From Microbacterium sp. SMR1 (GTDB lineage: Bacteria > Actinomycetota > Actinomycetes > Actinomycetales > Microbacteriaceae), in the NCBI RefSeq assembly GCF_003289625.1, contig NZ_QMBN01000002.1, forward strand, positions 580,610 to 644,609: 64,000 nucleotides of DNA. Direction: 5' to 3'. Below, piece by piece: positions 37,370 through 47,017 of the stretch (position 1 is the first letter of the stretch; each line of letters opens with the position of its first letter). The notes below the pieces were generated by a model. That model saw only the letters and a program-made list of their open reading frames with translations. It did not search any database and had not been told where the DNA came from. The translations under genes and the position numbers were made by a program.

Positions 37370-38248
37370 ATGTCCGACGTCGCGACCGCCCTCGCCGACC
37401 GGGTGCTGCTGCTGGACGGCGGTCTGGGCACGACCCTCGAGTCGGGAGGGCACGACCTCTCCGACGCGCTGTGGTCGGCGCGCGTGCTGGCCGAGTCGCC
37501 CGCCGACGTCCGCGCCGTGCACGCCCGGTTCGCCGGCGCCGGGGCCGACATCCTCACGACGGCGTCGTACCAGATCGGGTTCGACAATCTCGCCGCGGCG
37601 GGCTTCGACTCGGCTCACACGCGCCGGCTGCTGGACCTCTCGGTGCGGGTCGCGCGCGAGGGTGGGGCCGAGGCGGGGCGGGACGTGCGCGTGGCCGCAT
37701 CCGTCGGCCCGTTCGGCGCCACGCGGGCGAACGGCAGCGAGTACACGGGCGAGTACGGTCTCACCGTCGCGCAGCTCGAGCGCTGGCACCGTCGGCGCCT
37801 CGACGCGATCGTCGCCGCCGAGCCCGACCTGCTGGCGGTCGAGACGATCAGCTCCCCGGCCGAGGCCGAGGCGGTCGCGCGTGCGGTCGAAGGCGTCGGC
37901 ATCCCGACGTGGGTCGCGCTGTCGGGGGCGAGCACGGCGTTCGACGAGGCGACGCTGCGCGAGACCCTCGTCGCGATCTCGCGGGTGCCCGGCGTCGTGG
38001 CCGTCGGGGTCAACTGCTGTCCGCCGGCCGCCGTGGCATCGGCCCTGACGCCGGCCGCGGCCGTGCCGTTCGTCGTGTACCCGAACAGCGGCGAGTCGTG
38101 GGATGCCGATGCGCGGGTCTGGACCGGCGAGCCGGGCCGCGCGCTGGCGGAGGCCGACGCCTGGATCTCGGCCGGCGCGCGCATCGTCGGCGGCTGCTGC
38201 CGCACCACGCCCGACGACATCGCCGCTCTCGCCCGTCGGATCAGATGA
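37370..38248 (+). CDS. mmuM: Homocysteine S-methyltransferase
   Basis: A 292-residue enzyme that makes methionine from homocysteine with S-methylmethionine or SAM as donor. The LLDGGLGTTLE start (about 14-24), the first Zn-ligand motif GVNCCPP (about 214-220) and the second, GGCCRTTP (about 275-282), fit MmuM. The start follows a TAGAGT box by 6 nt. It converges on a Cof-type phosphatase gene with an 8-bp overlap. Confidence 0.9.
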   Translation: MSDVATALADRVLLLDGGLGTTLESGGHDLSDALWSARVLAESPADVRAVHARFAGAGADILTTASYQIGFDNLAAAGFDSAHTRRLLDLSVRVAREGGAEAGRDVRVAASVGPFGATRANGSEYTGEYGLTVAQLERWHRRRLDAIVAAEPDLLAVETISSPAEAEAVARAVEGVGIPTWVALSGASTAFDEATLRETLVAISRVPGVVAVGVNCCPPAAVASALTPAAAVPFVVYPNSGESWDADARVWTGEPGRALAEADAWISAGARIVGGCCRTTPDDIAALARRIR

Positions 38249-39116
38249 GGCCGTGACGGACGAAGGCGTTGTGGATGCCGTCGTCGTCGATCGCGGTCGT
38301 GACCTCGTCGGCGAGGGCCTGCACCTCGGGCGCGGCGTTGCCCATCGCGATCGCGGTGCCGCAGACCTCAAACATCTCGGCGTCGTTCCAGTTGTCGCCG
38401 ATGCCGATCGCGTCGGCGGGGTCGACGCCCAGGTGGGCGAGCACCTCGAGGATCGCGGCGCCCTTGTTCACGCCGCGCGGCGCCACTTCGCCCGAGCTGC
38501 CCTCGGGCAGGGGGATCGTGCCCGAGACGACGGCGAAGTCAGGGGCGAGCTCCGCGAGCAGGTCGGCGACCGCGTCCGCGTCGTGCCCGAGGATGACGGC
38601 CTTGGCGACCTCGGCATCCGAGAAGTGGACCTCGTCGTCGAAGGTCTTCATCCCGACGCTGAAGAACTCGAGCTCCTCCGGGTCGGCCCCGGCGGCCCGC
38701 GCGTCCTCGATGTGGCGGGCGCGGTCGCGCTCGAGACGGTCCGCGAGCAGAGCCGGCAGTCCCGGGCTCGCGAACATGCGGTCGAACGACTGGTAGTACC
38801 AGTGGATGCCGCGGGCCTCGAACGCGGCGCTGAGGCGTGCGACCTCGGCAGCGGTCATGAGTCGCGAGACGATCAGCTCGTCGCCGACCCCGGCGAACGC
38901 GCCGCCGTTGGTGACGGCACCGTCGAAGCCGATGTCGAGGATGCGGCCGCGGAGCTCGGCCATGCCGCGTCCGGTGCTCAGCAGCACGAGGTGGCCGTTC
39001 TCGCGGGCACGGCGGACGGCGGCGACGGCGGATTCGGGCAGATGGGTGCCGTCCTGCAAAAGCGTGCCGTCGACGTCGAGGAAGACGGCGCGGCGGCGGA
39101 AGTCGGACGAGGTCAT
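38241..39116 (-). CDS. Cof-type HAD-IIB hydrolase
   Basis: A 291-residue phosphatase paralogous to the one at 36465. Motif I FLDVDGTLLQDG (about 12-23), STGRGMAE, and GIGDNWNDAEMFEVCG (about 238-253) are visible. It is 84 nt downstream of bglA on the same strand, behind a GC-rich hairpin, so it may be a weakly expressed tail of the beta-glucoside operon; dephosphorylation of sugar phosphates would fit. A GAGAGGGG ribosome-binding site precedes ATG 39116. Confidence 0.88.
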   Translation of the reverse strand: MTSSDFRRRAVFLDVDGTLLQDGTHLPESAVAAVRRARENGHLVLLSTGRGMAELRGRILDIGFDGAVTNGGAFAGVGDELIVSRLMTAAEVARLSAAFEARGIHWYYQSFDRMFASPGLPALLADRLERDRARHIEDARAAGADPEELEFFSVGMKTFDDEVHFSDAEVAKAVILGHDADAVADLLAELAPDFAVVSGTIPLPEGSSGEVAPRGVNKGAAILEVLAHLGVDPADAIGIGDNWNDAEMFEVCGTAIAMGNAAPEVQALADEVTTAIDDDGIHNAFVRHGLI

Positions 39117-39142
39117 GCGGATCCCCTCTCGGATGCGGAGAA

Positions 39143-39185
39143 GGGCGCGGCCGCGGGCCAGAAGGAGGGCCCCGCGACCGCGCCC
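39143..39185 (-). terminator. GC-rich hairpin between bglA and the Cof-type gene
   Basis: GGGCGCGG-C-CGCGGG (39143-39157) pairs with CCCGCG-A-CCGCGCCC (39171-39185), a 15-bp stem with one mismatch. No T tract. It may end or attenuate bgl transcription. Confidence 0.5.
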
Positions 39186-39200
39186 GGTCGGGTCAGCGTC

Positions 39201-40745
<1,545 letters not shown>

Positions 40746-42605
40746 TCAGCTCGCGAGCGCGGACTCGACCGAGACCGCCGTGAACAGCGGCTCGCCGTGC
40801 GCGATCGGGCCGGACGCCTGGTCGGTCAGAGCGGGGTACAGCTCGCCGTTGGTGACGATGACGGGCGTCGTCAGGTCGTAGCCTGCCCGCTCGATCGCGT
40901 CGCCGTCGAACTCGACGAGCAGATCGCCGGCCTTGACCTCCTGGCCGGTGGTGACCTTGACGTCAAAGTGAGCGCCGGCGAGCTTGACCGTGTCGATGCC
41001 GATGTGGATGAGCACCTCGGCGCCGTCGGCGTGGCGCAGGCCGATCGCGTGTCCGGTCGGGAACGCGGCTGCGACGGTCGCGTCGAACGGGGCGTAGACG
41101 GCGCCGGAACGCGGCTTGATCGCGACGCCGTCACCGAGGCTGCCCTCGGCGAAGGCCGCGTCGGGGGTCTCGCTGAGCGGCACGACCGTGCCGTCGACCG
41201 GGCTGAGAACGACGACGTCGTTGCCGGATGCCTCCGGGGTGGCCGCCGGTGCGGCATCCTCTTCGGGCTCCTTAAAGCCGACGATCGCGGTCAGCAGGAA
41301 CGGGATGGCGATCGCGGCGGCGAGGCCGATGATGAGCATGACCATGTTCCCGTTGCCGAACAGGGCCGGAAGCGCCAGTCCGGAGGGGACGACGAAGGCG
41401 GTCGAGAAGACGCCGCCCATCGCGATGATCGCGCCGCCGACCACACCGCCGACGATGCCGAAGGCGAAGGGGCGCTTGAGCGGCAGGTTGATGCCGTAGA
41501 TGGCGGGCTCGGTGATGCCGGCGAGGAAGCCCGACAGCGTCGCGGGAGCCGCGAGCGACTTGAGGTTCTTGTTGCGGGCGCGCACCCAGACACCGGCGAC
41601 GGCGGCAGCCTGAGCGAGGACGGCTGCGAACACGGGGCCGATGAGCAGGATCTGACCGGTGGTCTGGTACTCCAGCGTGAACAGCGGCACGAGACCCCAG
41701 TGCAGACCGAAGATGACGAAGACCTGCCAGAAGCCGCCCATGATGGCGCCACCGGCCCACGGGGCGTTCTCGAAGACCCAGCCGATGCCGTTGCCGAGCG
41801 CGCCGCTGAGGATCGCGGAGATCGGGCCGATGACGACGAAGACGATCGGGACGGCGATGAGCACGACGATCATCGGGGTGACGAAGCGGCGCACGGCGCC
41901 CGGGAGCTTCGCGTAGAGGAACTTCTCGGCGTGGCTCTGCAGCCACACGATCACGATGATCGGGATGACGCTCGAGACGTAGGTGACCATGGTGAAGGGG
42001 ATGCCGAAGAACGTCAGCCCCTCGACCCCGACGAGCGGGGTGATGGTCGGATAGAGGAGCGCGGCCGCGATCGCGAAGGCGGTGAACTCGTTGGCCTTGA
42101 AGTAGCGCGCCGCGGTGAACGCGAGCGCCATCGGCAGGAAGTTGATGAGACCGTCCGACAGCGCGTTCAGCACCGCGTAGGTCGAGTTGTCGGTGCCGAT
42201 CCAGCCGAAGGTGACCGCGGCGGCGAGGAAGGCCTTCAGCAGGCCGGTGCCGGCGAGGGCCCACAGCAGCGGCGTGAAGATCGCCGAGATCATCGAGATG
42301 AAGCGGTTGAAGAGGTTGCCCTTCGGGCCCTCGGATGCCGCGGCCTCGGAGCCGGCGCCGAACTTCGAGATCTTGCCGATCTCGGCGAACACGTCGGGGA
42401 CGTCGTTGCCGATGACGACCTGGTACTGGCCGCCGGCCTGAGCGACGGTGACGACACCGGGAACGGCCTTGACGGCAGCGGTGTTCGCCTTCGACTCGTC
42501 CTTGAGCACGAAACGCAGACGCGTCGCGCAGTGGACGAGGGAGTTCACGTTCTCCTCGCCGCCGACGCCCGCCAGGACGCCGGCCGCGGTCTTCGAGTAA
42601 TCCAT
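40746..42605 (-). CDS. bglF: PTS beta-glucoside transporter subunit EIIBCA
   Basis: A 619-residue permease that imports and phosphorylates beta-glucosides. Order: EIIB (1-85, phospho-Cys26 in LVHCATRLRF); EIIC (about 105-450, with ITEPAIYGINLPLKRPF); EIIA (about 475-619, phospho-His534 in IHIGIDTV). ATG 42605 is used; the longer open frame upstream lies in the antiterminator leader. Expression depends on LicT acting at the RAT/terminator just upstream. Confidence 0.95.
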   Translation of the reverse strand: MDYSKTAAGVLAGVGGEENVNSLVHCATRLRFVLKDESKANTAAVKAVPGVVTVAQAGGQYQVVIGNDVPDVFAEIGKISKFGAGSEAAASEGPKGNLFNRFISMISAIFTPLLWALAGTGLLKAFLAAAVTFGWIGTDNSTYAVLNALSDGLINFLPMALAFTAARYFKANEFTAFAIAAALLYPTITPLVGVEGLTFFGIPFTMVTYVSSVIPIIVIVWLQSHAEKFLYAKLPGAVRRFVTPMIVVLIAVPIVFVVIGPISAILSGALGNGIGWVFENAPWAGGAIMGGFWQVFVIFGLHWGLVPLFTLEYQTTGQILLIGPVFAAVLAQAAAVAGVWVRARNKNLKSLAAPATLSGFLAGITEPAIYGINLPLKRPFAFGIVGGVVGGAIIAMGGVFSTAFVVPSGLALPALFGNGNMVMLIIGLAAAIAIPFLLTAIVGFKEPEEDAAPAATPEASGNDVVVLSPVDGTVVPLSETPDAAFAEGSLGDGVAIKPRSGAVYAPFDATVAAAFPTGHAIGLRHADGAEVLIHIGIDTVKLAGAHFDVKVTTGQEVKAGDLLVEFDGDAIERAGYDLTTPVIVTNGELYPALTDQASGPIAHGEPLFTAVSVESALAS

Positions 42606-42681
42606 CGGGACTGCTCGCTTTCTGCCGCAGCATCGCGGCACTCGGGTGGAGGAAGCCGCCGCATCCCTGTTTCCGAGCAAC

Positions 42682-42734
42682 AAAAAAACCTGAACTCGTT
42701 CACCGTCGATCAAGACGATGTGAGTTCAGGTTTT
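42682..42734 (-). terminator. LicT-controlled conditional terminator upstream of bglF
   Basis: On the minus strand, AAAACCTGAACTC (plus 42722-42734) can pair with GAGTTCAGGTTTT (plus 42685-42697). The run of seven T follows in the RNA sense. Its 5' stem shares AAAACC with the RAT sequence, so stabilising the RAT hairpin prevents this terminator. Confidence 0.92.
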
Positions 42735-42757
42735 GCCCGCTGCCGCGGTAACAATCC
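42729..42757 (-). promoter_or_regulatory. RAT ribonucleic antiterminator site
   Basis: Minus-strand GGATTGTTACCGCGGCAGCG (first 20 of 29 nt), ending in GGCAAAACC, matches the BglG/LicT RAT consensus closely. It lies between licT and bglF and overlaps the terminator by 6 nt. Confidence 0.92.
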
Positions 42758-42792
42758 GGAGACTTCCGCAGGGCAGCGACGCCCTGCGAGGG

Positions 42793-43704
42793 TCACGGTA
42801 GCACGGGACCGGGGTTCTGGCCAGCTTCGTTCGCACCGACCTGCGTCGCCAGGCGCTCGACGTGCACGATGACGTACAGCAGCTCCTCGTCGGTCAGCTC
42901 CGACTCCGTCGCCGCACGGACGTAGGCCTTCACCTCCTCCGCGATCGCGTACGAGCGCGGGTAGCTGTGTTTGGCGAACTCGAAGAACGAGGTGTCGGCG
43001 CTGCGCAGCATCGTCTTCGAGACGAGGCGCTGCAGCAGGAACTGGATGTGCAGGATGAATCGGGCGTAATCGGGGCTGTCGGTGTCGAGCTTGACGCCGA
43101 GGCCGTTCTCGACCGTCATGACGACGTGCTGCAGGCGGCGGAACAGCAGCGCCGCTGTGCCGTTCGGCTCGTCGCGGGTCGCGTTGAGCAGGTGCATCGT
43201 GAGGAACACCGCCTCTTCGGCGGGCAGCTCGCGATCGAGGGACTCGGAGATCGCGGTCGCCATCCGCTGCGCCGCGGAGAACTCGTGGGGATGCAGCACG
43301 CGCAGTTCGGGCATGTTGGTCGCGGGGATCCGGATGCCGTTGTCGAGCCGCTCGAGCACGAACTGGATGTGATCGATGACGGCCATCGTGAAGAACCGGT
43401 CGAGGTGGTGGCCGAGACGGCGCTCGGCCTCGTCGACGGCGCGAGTGACGGCTTCCACCACCGGGTAGGGCACGTCGGTGAGCAGCTGGCGTTCGCGGTC
43501 GCCGGCATCCCCCGCATCGAGGATGAAGGTCTTCTCGACCTTGTCGGGGTCGAGGGTGTCGGAGGGCTTCAGCTGGAACCCGAGCCCGCGTCCCATGAGC
43601 ACGCGTTCGCGGCCGTGCTCGTCGAGGGTGATGACGACGTTGTTGTTCAGCACCTTGTGCACGACGGTGCCCCGCGGGGGCGGAGCGACGTCGTCGAGGT
43701 TCAT
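42793..43704 (-). CDS. licT: BglG/LicT-type transcriptional antiterminator
   Basis: A 303-residue RNA-binding regulator. The CAT RNA-binding domain (about 12-62) contains [19 protein letters not shown] and MGRGLGFQ. Two PRD domains follow (about 75-180 and 185-295), with regulatory histidines in [18 protein letters not shown] and [10 protein letters not shown] for phosphorylation by the PTS. It binds the RAT site immediately downstream when beta-glucosides are present. ATG 43704 is 6 nt from a TAGACT box, so the mRNA is probably leaderless. Confidence 0.94.
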   Translation of the reverse strand: MNLDDVAPPPRGTVVHKVLNNNVVITLDEHGRERVLMGRGLGFQLKPSDTLDPDKVEKTFILDAGDAGDRERQLLTDVPYPVVEAVTRAVDEAERRLGHHLDRFFTMAVIDHIQFVLERLDNGIRIPATNMPELRVLHPHEFSAAQRMATAISESLDRELPAEEAVFLTMHLLNATRDEPNGTAALLFRRLQHVVMTVENGLGVKLDTDSPDYARFILHIQFLLQRLVSKTMLRSADTSFFEFAKHSYPRSYAIAEEVKAYVRAATESELTDEELLYVIVHVERLATQVGANEAGQNPGPVLP

Positions 43705-43710
43705 GGCTGC

Positions 43711-43716
43711 AGTCTA
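43711..43716 (-). promoter_or_regulatory. -10 box of licT, leaderless type
   Basis: TAGACT on the minus strand with 6 nt (GCAGCC) to ATG 43704. Confidence 0.5.
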
Positions 43717-43786
43717 GGGCGGAGCAGGGCGGGGGCCGCCGGGCGCGGCGAACGCCGGCGGCCAGCCTTCGCGCAGGCGGCGCCGG

Positions 43787-43792
43787 TACCCT
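43787..43792 (+). promoter_or_regulatory. -10 box of rlmN, leaderless type
   Basis: TACCCT ends 7 nt before ATG 43800. No Shine-Dalgarno sequence is present in the gap. Confidence 0.5.
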
Positions 43793-43799
43793 GGATCAT

Positions 43800-45083
43800 A
43801 TGACCGATTCAGATCCCGTGCGCGAGACCGCGTCGTCCGTGCGCGAGACCTCGTCGCCCGTGCGCTCCACCAAGCCGCGTCAGGTGCGCCCGGCGACCGA
43901 GGGCTGGTCGCAGCAGAAGGACGAGTCCGGTCGTCCGCTGCTGCAGTTCGCGAGCCCGAAGCGCGGCAAGCCGCCCGTCCACCTCGCCGACCTCACGCCC
44001 GAGCAGCGCGTCGAGAAGGTCAAGGAGCTCGGCATGCCGGGCTTTCGGGCGAAGCAGCTCGAGAAGCACTACTTCCGGCACTTCACCTCGGATGCCGCGG
44101 AGATGACCGACCTGCCCGCCGCGGGGCGCGACGAGCTCGTCGCGGGTCTGCTCCCGCCGCTCCTGACCGAGGTGCGCCGGCTCGAGACCGACCGCGGCGA
44201 CACGATCAAGTTCCTGTGGAAGCTCCACGATGGCGCCCTCGTCGAGTCGGTGCTCATGCGCTACACGGGCCGCATCACGCTGTGCGTGTCGAGCCAGGCC
44301 GGATGCGGCATGAACTGCCCGTTCTGCGCGACCGGCCAGGCGGGCCTGACCCGCAACATGTCGGCCGCCGAGATCATCGAGCAGGTCGTCCGGGCGAACC
44401 GTCTCATCGCCGACGGCGGCCTCGGCGACCCGCGCAAGGTCGGGCACGAGGGCGAGCGCGTCACGAACATCGTCTTCATGGGCATGGGCGAGCCGCTGGC
44501 GAACTACGCCCGCGTCATGCAGGCGGTGCGCACGATGGTCGATAAGGATCACGGCATCGGCATGAGCGCGCGGGGCATCACCGTCTCCACGGTCGGTCTC
44601 GTGCCGGCGATCCAGAAGCTGACGAAGGAGGACATTCCCGTCACCTTCGCACTCTCGCTGCACGCCCCCGACGACCAGCTGCGTGACGAGCTCATCCCCG
44701 TCAACTCGCGGTGGAAGGTCGACGAGGCGCTCGACGCGGCGAAGGCCTACTTCGACGAGACGGGCCGGCGGGTGTCGATCGAGTACGCCCTCATCAAGGA
44801 CATGAACGACCACGCGTGGCGCGCGGACCTCCTCGCCGAGAAGCTGAACGCCCGCGGACGCGGCTGGGTGCACGTCAACCCCATCCCGCTCAATCCGACG
44901 CCCGGCTCCATCTGGACCTCGTCCGAGCCCGAGGTGCAGGACGAGTTCGTGCGACGGCTGAACGAGGCCGGCATCCCGACGACCCTTCGCGACACGCGCG
45001 GCAAGGAGATCGACGGGGCGTGCGGTCAGCTCGTCGCGACCGAGGACGACCAGCGCGCGGCCGACACGGTTCCCGCGGGTTGA
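43800..45083 (+). CDS. rlmN: Dual-specificity 23S rRNA/tRNA (adenine-C2) methyltransferase RlmN
   Basis: A 427-residue radical SAM enzyme that methylates A2503 of 23S rRNA and A37 of some tRNAs. The iron-sulphur motif CxxxCxxC is in [16 protein letters not shown] (about 165-180), preceded by [15 protein letters not shown] and the C-terminal catalytic Cys in DGACGQL are present. An N-terminal extension of about 45 residues carries a threefold VRETSS-like repeat not usual in the family. Confidence 0.94.
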   Translation: MTDSDPVRETASSVRETSSPVRSTKPRQVRPATEGWSQQKDESGRPLLQFASPKRGKPPVHLADLTPEQRVEKVKELGMPGFRAKQLEKHYFRHFTSDAAEMTDLPAAGRDELVAGLLPPLLTEVRRLETDRGDTIKFLWKLHDGALVESVLMRYTGRITLCVSSQAGCGMNCPFCATGQAGLTRNMSAAEIIEQVVRANRLIADGGLGDPRKVGHEGERVTNIVFMGMGEPLANYARVMQAVRTMVDKDHGIGMSARGITVSTVGLVPAIQKLTKEDIPVTFALSLHAPDDQLRDELIPVNSRWKVDEALDAAKAYFDETGRRVSIEYALIKDMNDHAWRADLLAEKLNARGRGWVHVNPIPLNPTPGSIWTSSEPEVQDEFVRRLNEAGIPTTLRDTRGKEIDGACGQLVATEDDQRAADTVPAG

Positions 45084-45126
45084 GGTCATAAGACGCAACT
45101 CCGGCCCGCCGGGGCCCACCGCGAGG

Positions 45127-45132
45127 TAGCGT
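45127..45132 (+). promoter_or_regulatory. -10 box of the aldo/keto reductase gene
   Basis: TAGCGT ends 6 nt before ATG 45139; leaderless type. Confidence 0.5.
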
Positions 45133-45138
45133 TTTCCC

Positions 45139-46152
45139 ATGGTTGAGTATCGCTACCTCGGCAACAGTGGATTCAAGGTCTCGGAGATCACGTACGGCAA
45201 CTGGGTGACGCATGCGTCGCAGGTGGAGAACGACGCGGCCATCGCGACCGTCCACAAGGCGCTGGACCTCGGCATCACCTCGTTCGACACCGCGGACGCG
45301 TACGCCAACACGGCCGCGGAGGTCGTGCTCGGCGAGGCGCTGAAGGGGCAGCCGCGCGAGACGCTCGAGATCTTCACGAAGGTGTACTGGCCGACCGGCC
45401 GCAAGGGGCCGAACGACCAGGGCCTCTCGCGCAAGCACATCTTCGACAGCATCAACGGGTCGCTCCGCCGTCTCGGTGTCGACTACGTCGACCTCTACCA
45501 GGCGCACCGCTACGACTACGAGACGCCGCTGGAAGAGACGATGCAGGCTTTCGCCGACATCGTCCGCCAGGGCAAGGCGCTCTACATCGGCGTCAGCGAG
45601 TGGACCGCCGAGCAGCTGCGCGAGGGTCACGCCCTCGCGACGAAGCTCGGATTCCAGCTCGTGTCGAACCAGCCGCAGTACTCGGCGCTGTGGCGCGTCA
45701 TCGAGGGCAAGGTCATTCCCGCCTCGCAGGAGCTCGGCATCTCGCAGATCGTCTGGTCGCCGCTCGCGCAGGGCGTGCTGACGGGCAAGTACCAGCCGGG
45801 CCAGCCCGTACCCGAGGGATCGCGCGCGACCGACGAGAAGAGCGGCGCGAACTTCATCAAGCGCTTCCTGAACGACGAGGTGCTCACGGCCGTCCAGAAG
45901 CTGAAGCCGATCGCCGATGAGGCGGGCCTCACCGTCGCGCAGCTCTCGCTCGCCTGGGTGCTGCACAACGACAACATCGCGGCAGCGCTCGTCGGCGCCT
46001 CGCGCCCGGAGCAGCTCGAGGACACCGTCAAGGCCTCGGGCGTGAAGCTCGAGGAGTCGGCGTACGACGCGATCAACGACGCCCTCGGCGGCGTCGCGGT
46101 GACCGACCCGGCGGAGACCGACAACGTCTCGCCGAAGACGCGCCCGGCCTGA
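45139..46152 (+). CDS. Aldo/keto reductase family oxidoreductase
   Basis: A 337-residue NADPH-dependent (beta/alpha)8 reductase close to the K+-channel beta-subunit/YghZ group. The tetrad is visible: Asp and Tyr in FDTADAYANTAAE (about 50-62), Lys in IFTKVYWP and His in LYQAHRYD. SNQPQYSALWR and LVGASRPEQLED are the cofactor-binding blocks. Physiological substrate unknown. Confidence 0.88.
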   Translation: MVEYRYLGNSGFKVSEITYGNWVTHASQVENDAAIATVHKALDLGITSFDTADAYANTAAEVVLGEALKGQPRETLEIFTKVYWPTGRKGPNDQGLSRKHIFDSINGSLRRLGVDYVDLYQAHRYDYETPLEETMQAFADIVRQGKALYIGVSEWTAEQLREGHALATKLGFQLVSNQPQYSALWRVIEGKVIPASQELGISQIVWSPLAQGVLTGKYQPGQPVPEGSRATDEKSGANFIKRFLNDEVLTAVQKLKPIADEAGLTVAQLSLAWVLHNDNIAAALVGASRPEQLEDTVKASGVKLEESAYDAINDALGGVAVTDPAETDNVSPKTRPA

Positions 46153-46174
46153 TCCGGCCTGACTCCGCCAGATC

Positions 46175-46666
46175 GTGGTCACGACGAGCGCCGGCATCCT
46201 GCCCTACCGCATCGCTGCGGACGGAACGGTGTCGGCGCTCGTCGCACACATGGGCGGGCCGTTCTGGGCGGCCAAGGACGCCGGGGCGTGGTCGATCGTC
46301 AAGGGCGAGTACGACCCTGACGGCGAGGCGGCGCTGGACGCCGCGCGTCGCGAGTTCCGCGAAGAGCTCGGGCTCGAGCCGCCCGAGGGCGAATATGCCG
46401 AGCTGGGCACTTTCTCGTACTCGTCGGGCAAGCGCATCACCGTGTTCGTCGTCGACGGCAGCGCCTTCGATGTCTCGGCCGCGACCTTCGGCGAGTTCGA
46501 GATGGAGTGGCCGCCGCGGTCGGGACGCACGGCGTCGTTCCCCGAGGTCGACCGGGTCGAGTGGGTCGACCTCGACCGCGCCCGCGAGCTGCTGGTGAAG
46601 GGTCAACGACCGGCCCTTGACCGGCTCGACGAACTCCTGAATGGGGAGAACTCCCCATCGCCGTGA
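46175..46666 (+). CDS. Nudix hydrolase
   Basis: A 163-residue Nudix domain protein. The Nudix box runs over about residues 44-66, with key residues G44 and the REFREELG helix. The KGEYDPDGEAALDAA segment is close to bis(5'-nucleosyl)tetraphosphatase-like small Nudix proteins of actinobacteria. GTG 46175 is used. The last codons contain an 18-bp near-palindrome that lies upstream of the next promoter. Confidence 0.85.
   Translation: MVTTSAGILPYRIAADGTVSALVAHMGGPFWAAKDAGAWSIVKGEYDPDGEAALDAARREFREELGLEPPEGEYAELGTFSYSSGKRITVFVVDGSAFDVSAATFGEFEMEWPPRSGRTASFPEVDRVEWVDLDRARELLVKGQRPALDRLDELLNGENSPSP
46641..46658. repeat. 8-2-8 inverted repeat at the Nudix 3' end
   Basis: ATGGGGAG-AA-CTCCCCAT is a perfect 8-bp inverted repeat with a 2-nt centre. 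It lies about 24 nt upstream of the TATGCT -10 box of the secretion-associated operon, near its -35 region, and so could be an operator. Confidence 0.5.
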
Positions 46667-46681
46667 CCGCCCGCGTGTTCC

Positions 46682-46687
46682 TATGCT
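46682..46687 (+). promoter_or_regulatory. -10 box of the WXG100-like operon
   Basis: TATGCT lies 27 nt before ATG 46715, with a GGGGGG ribosome-binding site at 46703-46708. Confidence 0.5.
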
Positions 46688-46714
46688 GTTCCACGACAAC
46701 CTGGGGGGACCGCA

Positions 46715-47017
46715 ATGGCCGACGGCGTAGACATTCCGCTCGACTCGATGCAAGCGCTCAGCGATGCGCTGACCGAGATCATCGCCGAGTTCGAGGACGC
46801 CGGCTCGCGCACCGGTGACCTCGTGGGTGCGATCGGCAACCCCCAGGGCGACAGTCGTCTGGCCCGTGCCGCCGAGGACTTCGAGTCCGAGTGGGACGAC
46901 AAGCGCGAGACCCAGCGTGGCAACCTCGAAGAGATGAAGAAGCGGCTCGACGACGCGCGCGAGGGCTGGGAACAGGCCGACCTGGAGCTCGCGCAGAGCA
47001 TGGAGTCAGCCGAATGA
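46715..47017 (+). CDS. WXG100-like small secreted protein
   Basis: A 100-residue, acidic, all-helical protein, the size and shape of type VII secretion (ESX) substrates. Two predicted helices (about 8-40 and 48-98) flank the turn at IGNPQGD. The central WxG is not exact (the Trp is in SEWDD). A C-terminal Trp-x-x-x-Asp (WEQAD, about 86-90) fits the general [Y/W]xxx[D/E] secretion signal. It is coupled to the 420-residue gene by ATGA. No ESX core gene (EccC and others) is in the window. Confidence 0.68.
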   Translation: MADGVDIPLDSMQALSDALTEIIAEFEDAGSRTGDLVGAIGNPQGDSRLARAAEDFESEWDDKRETQRGNLEEMKKRLDDAREGWEQADLELAQSMESAE

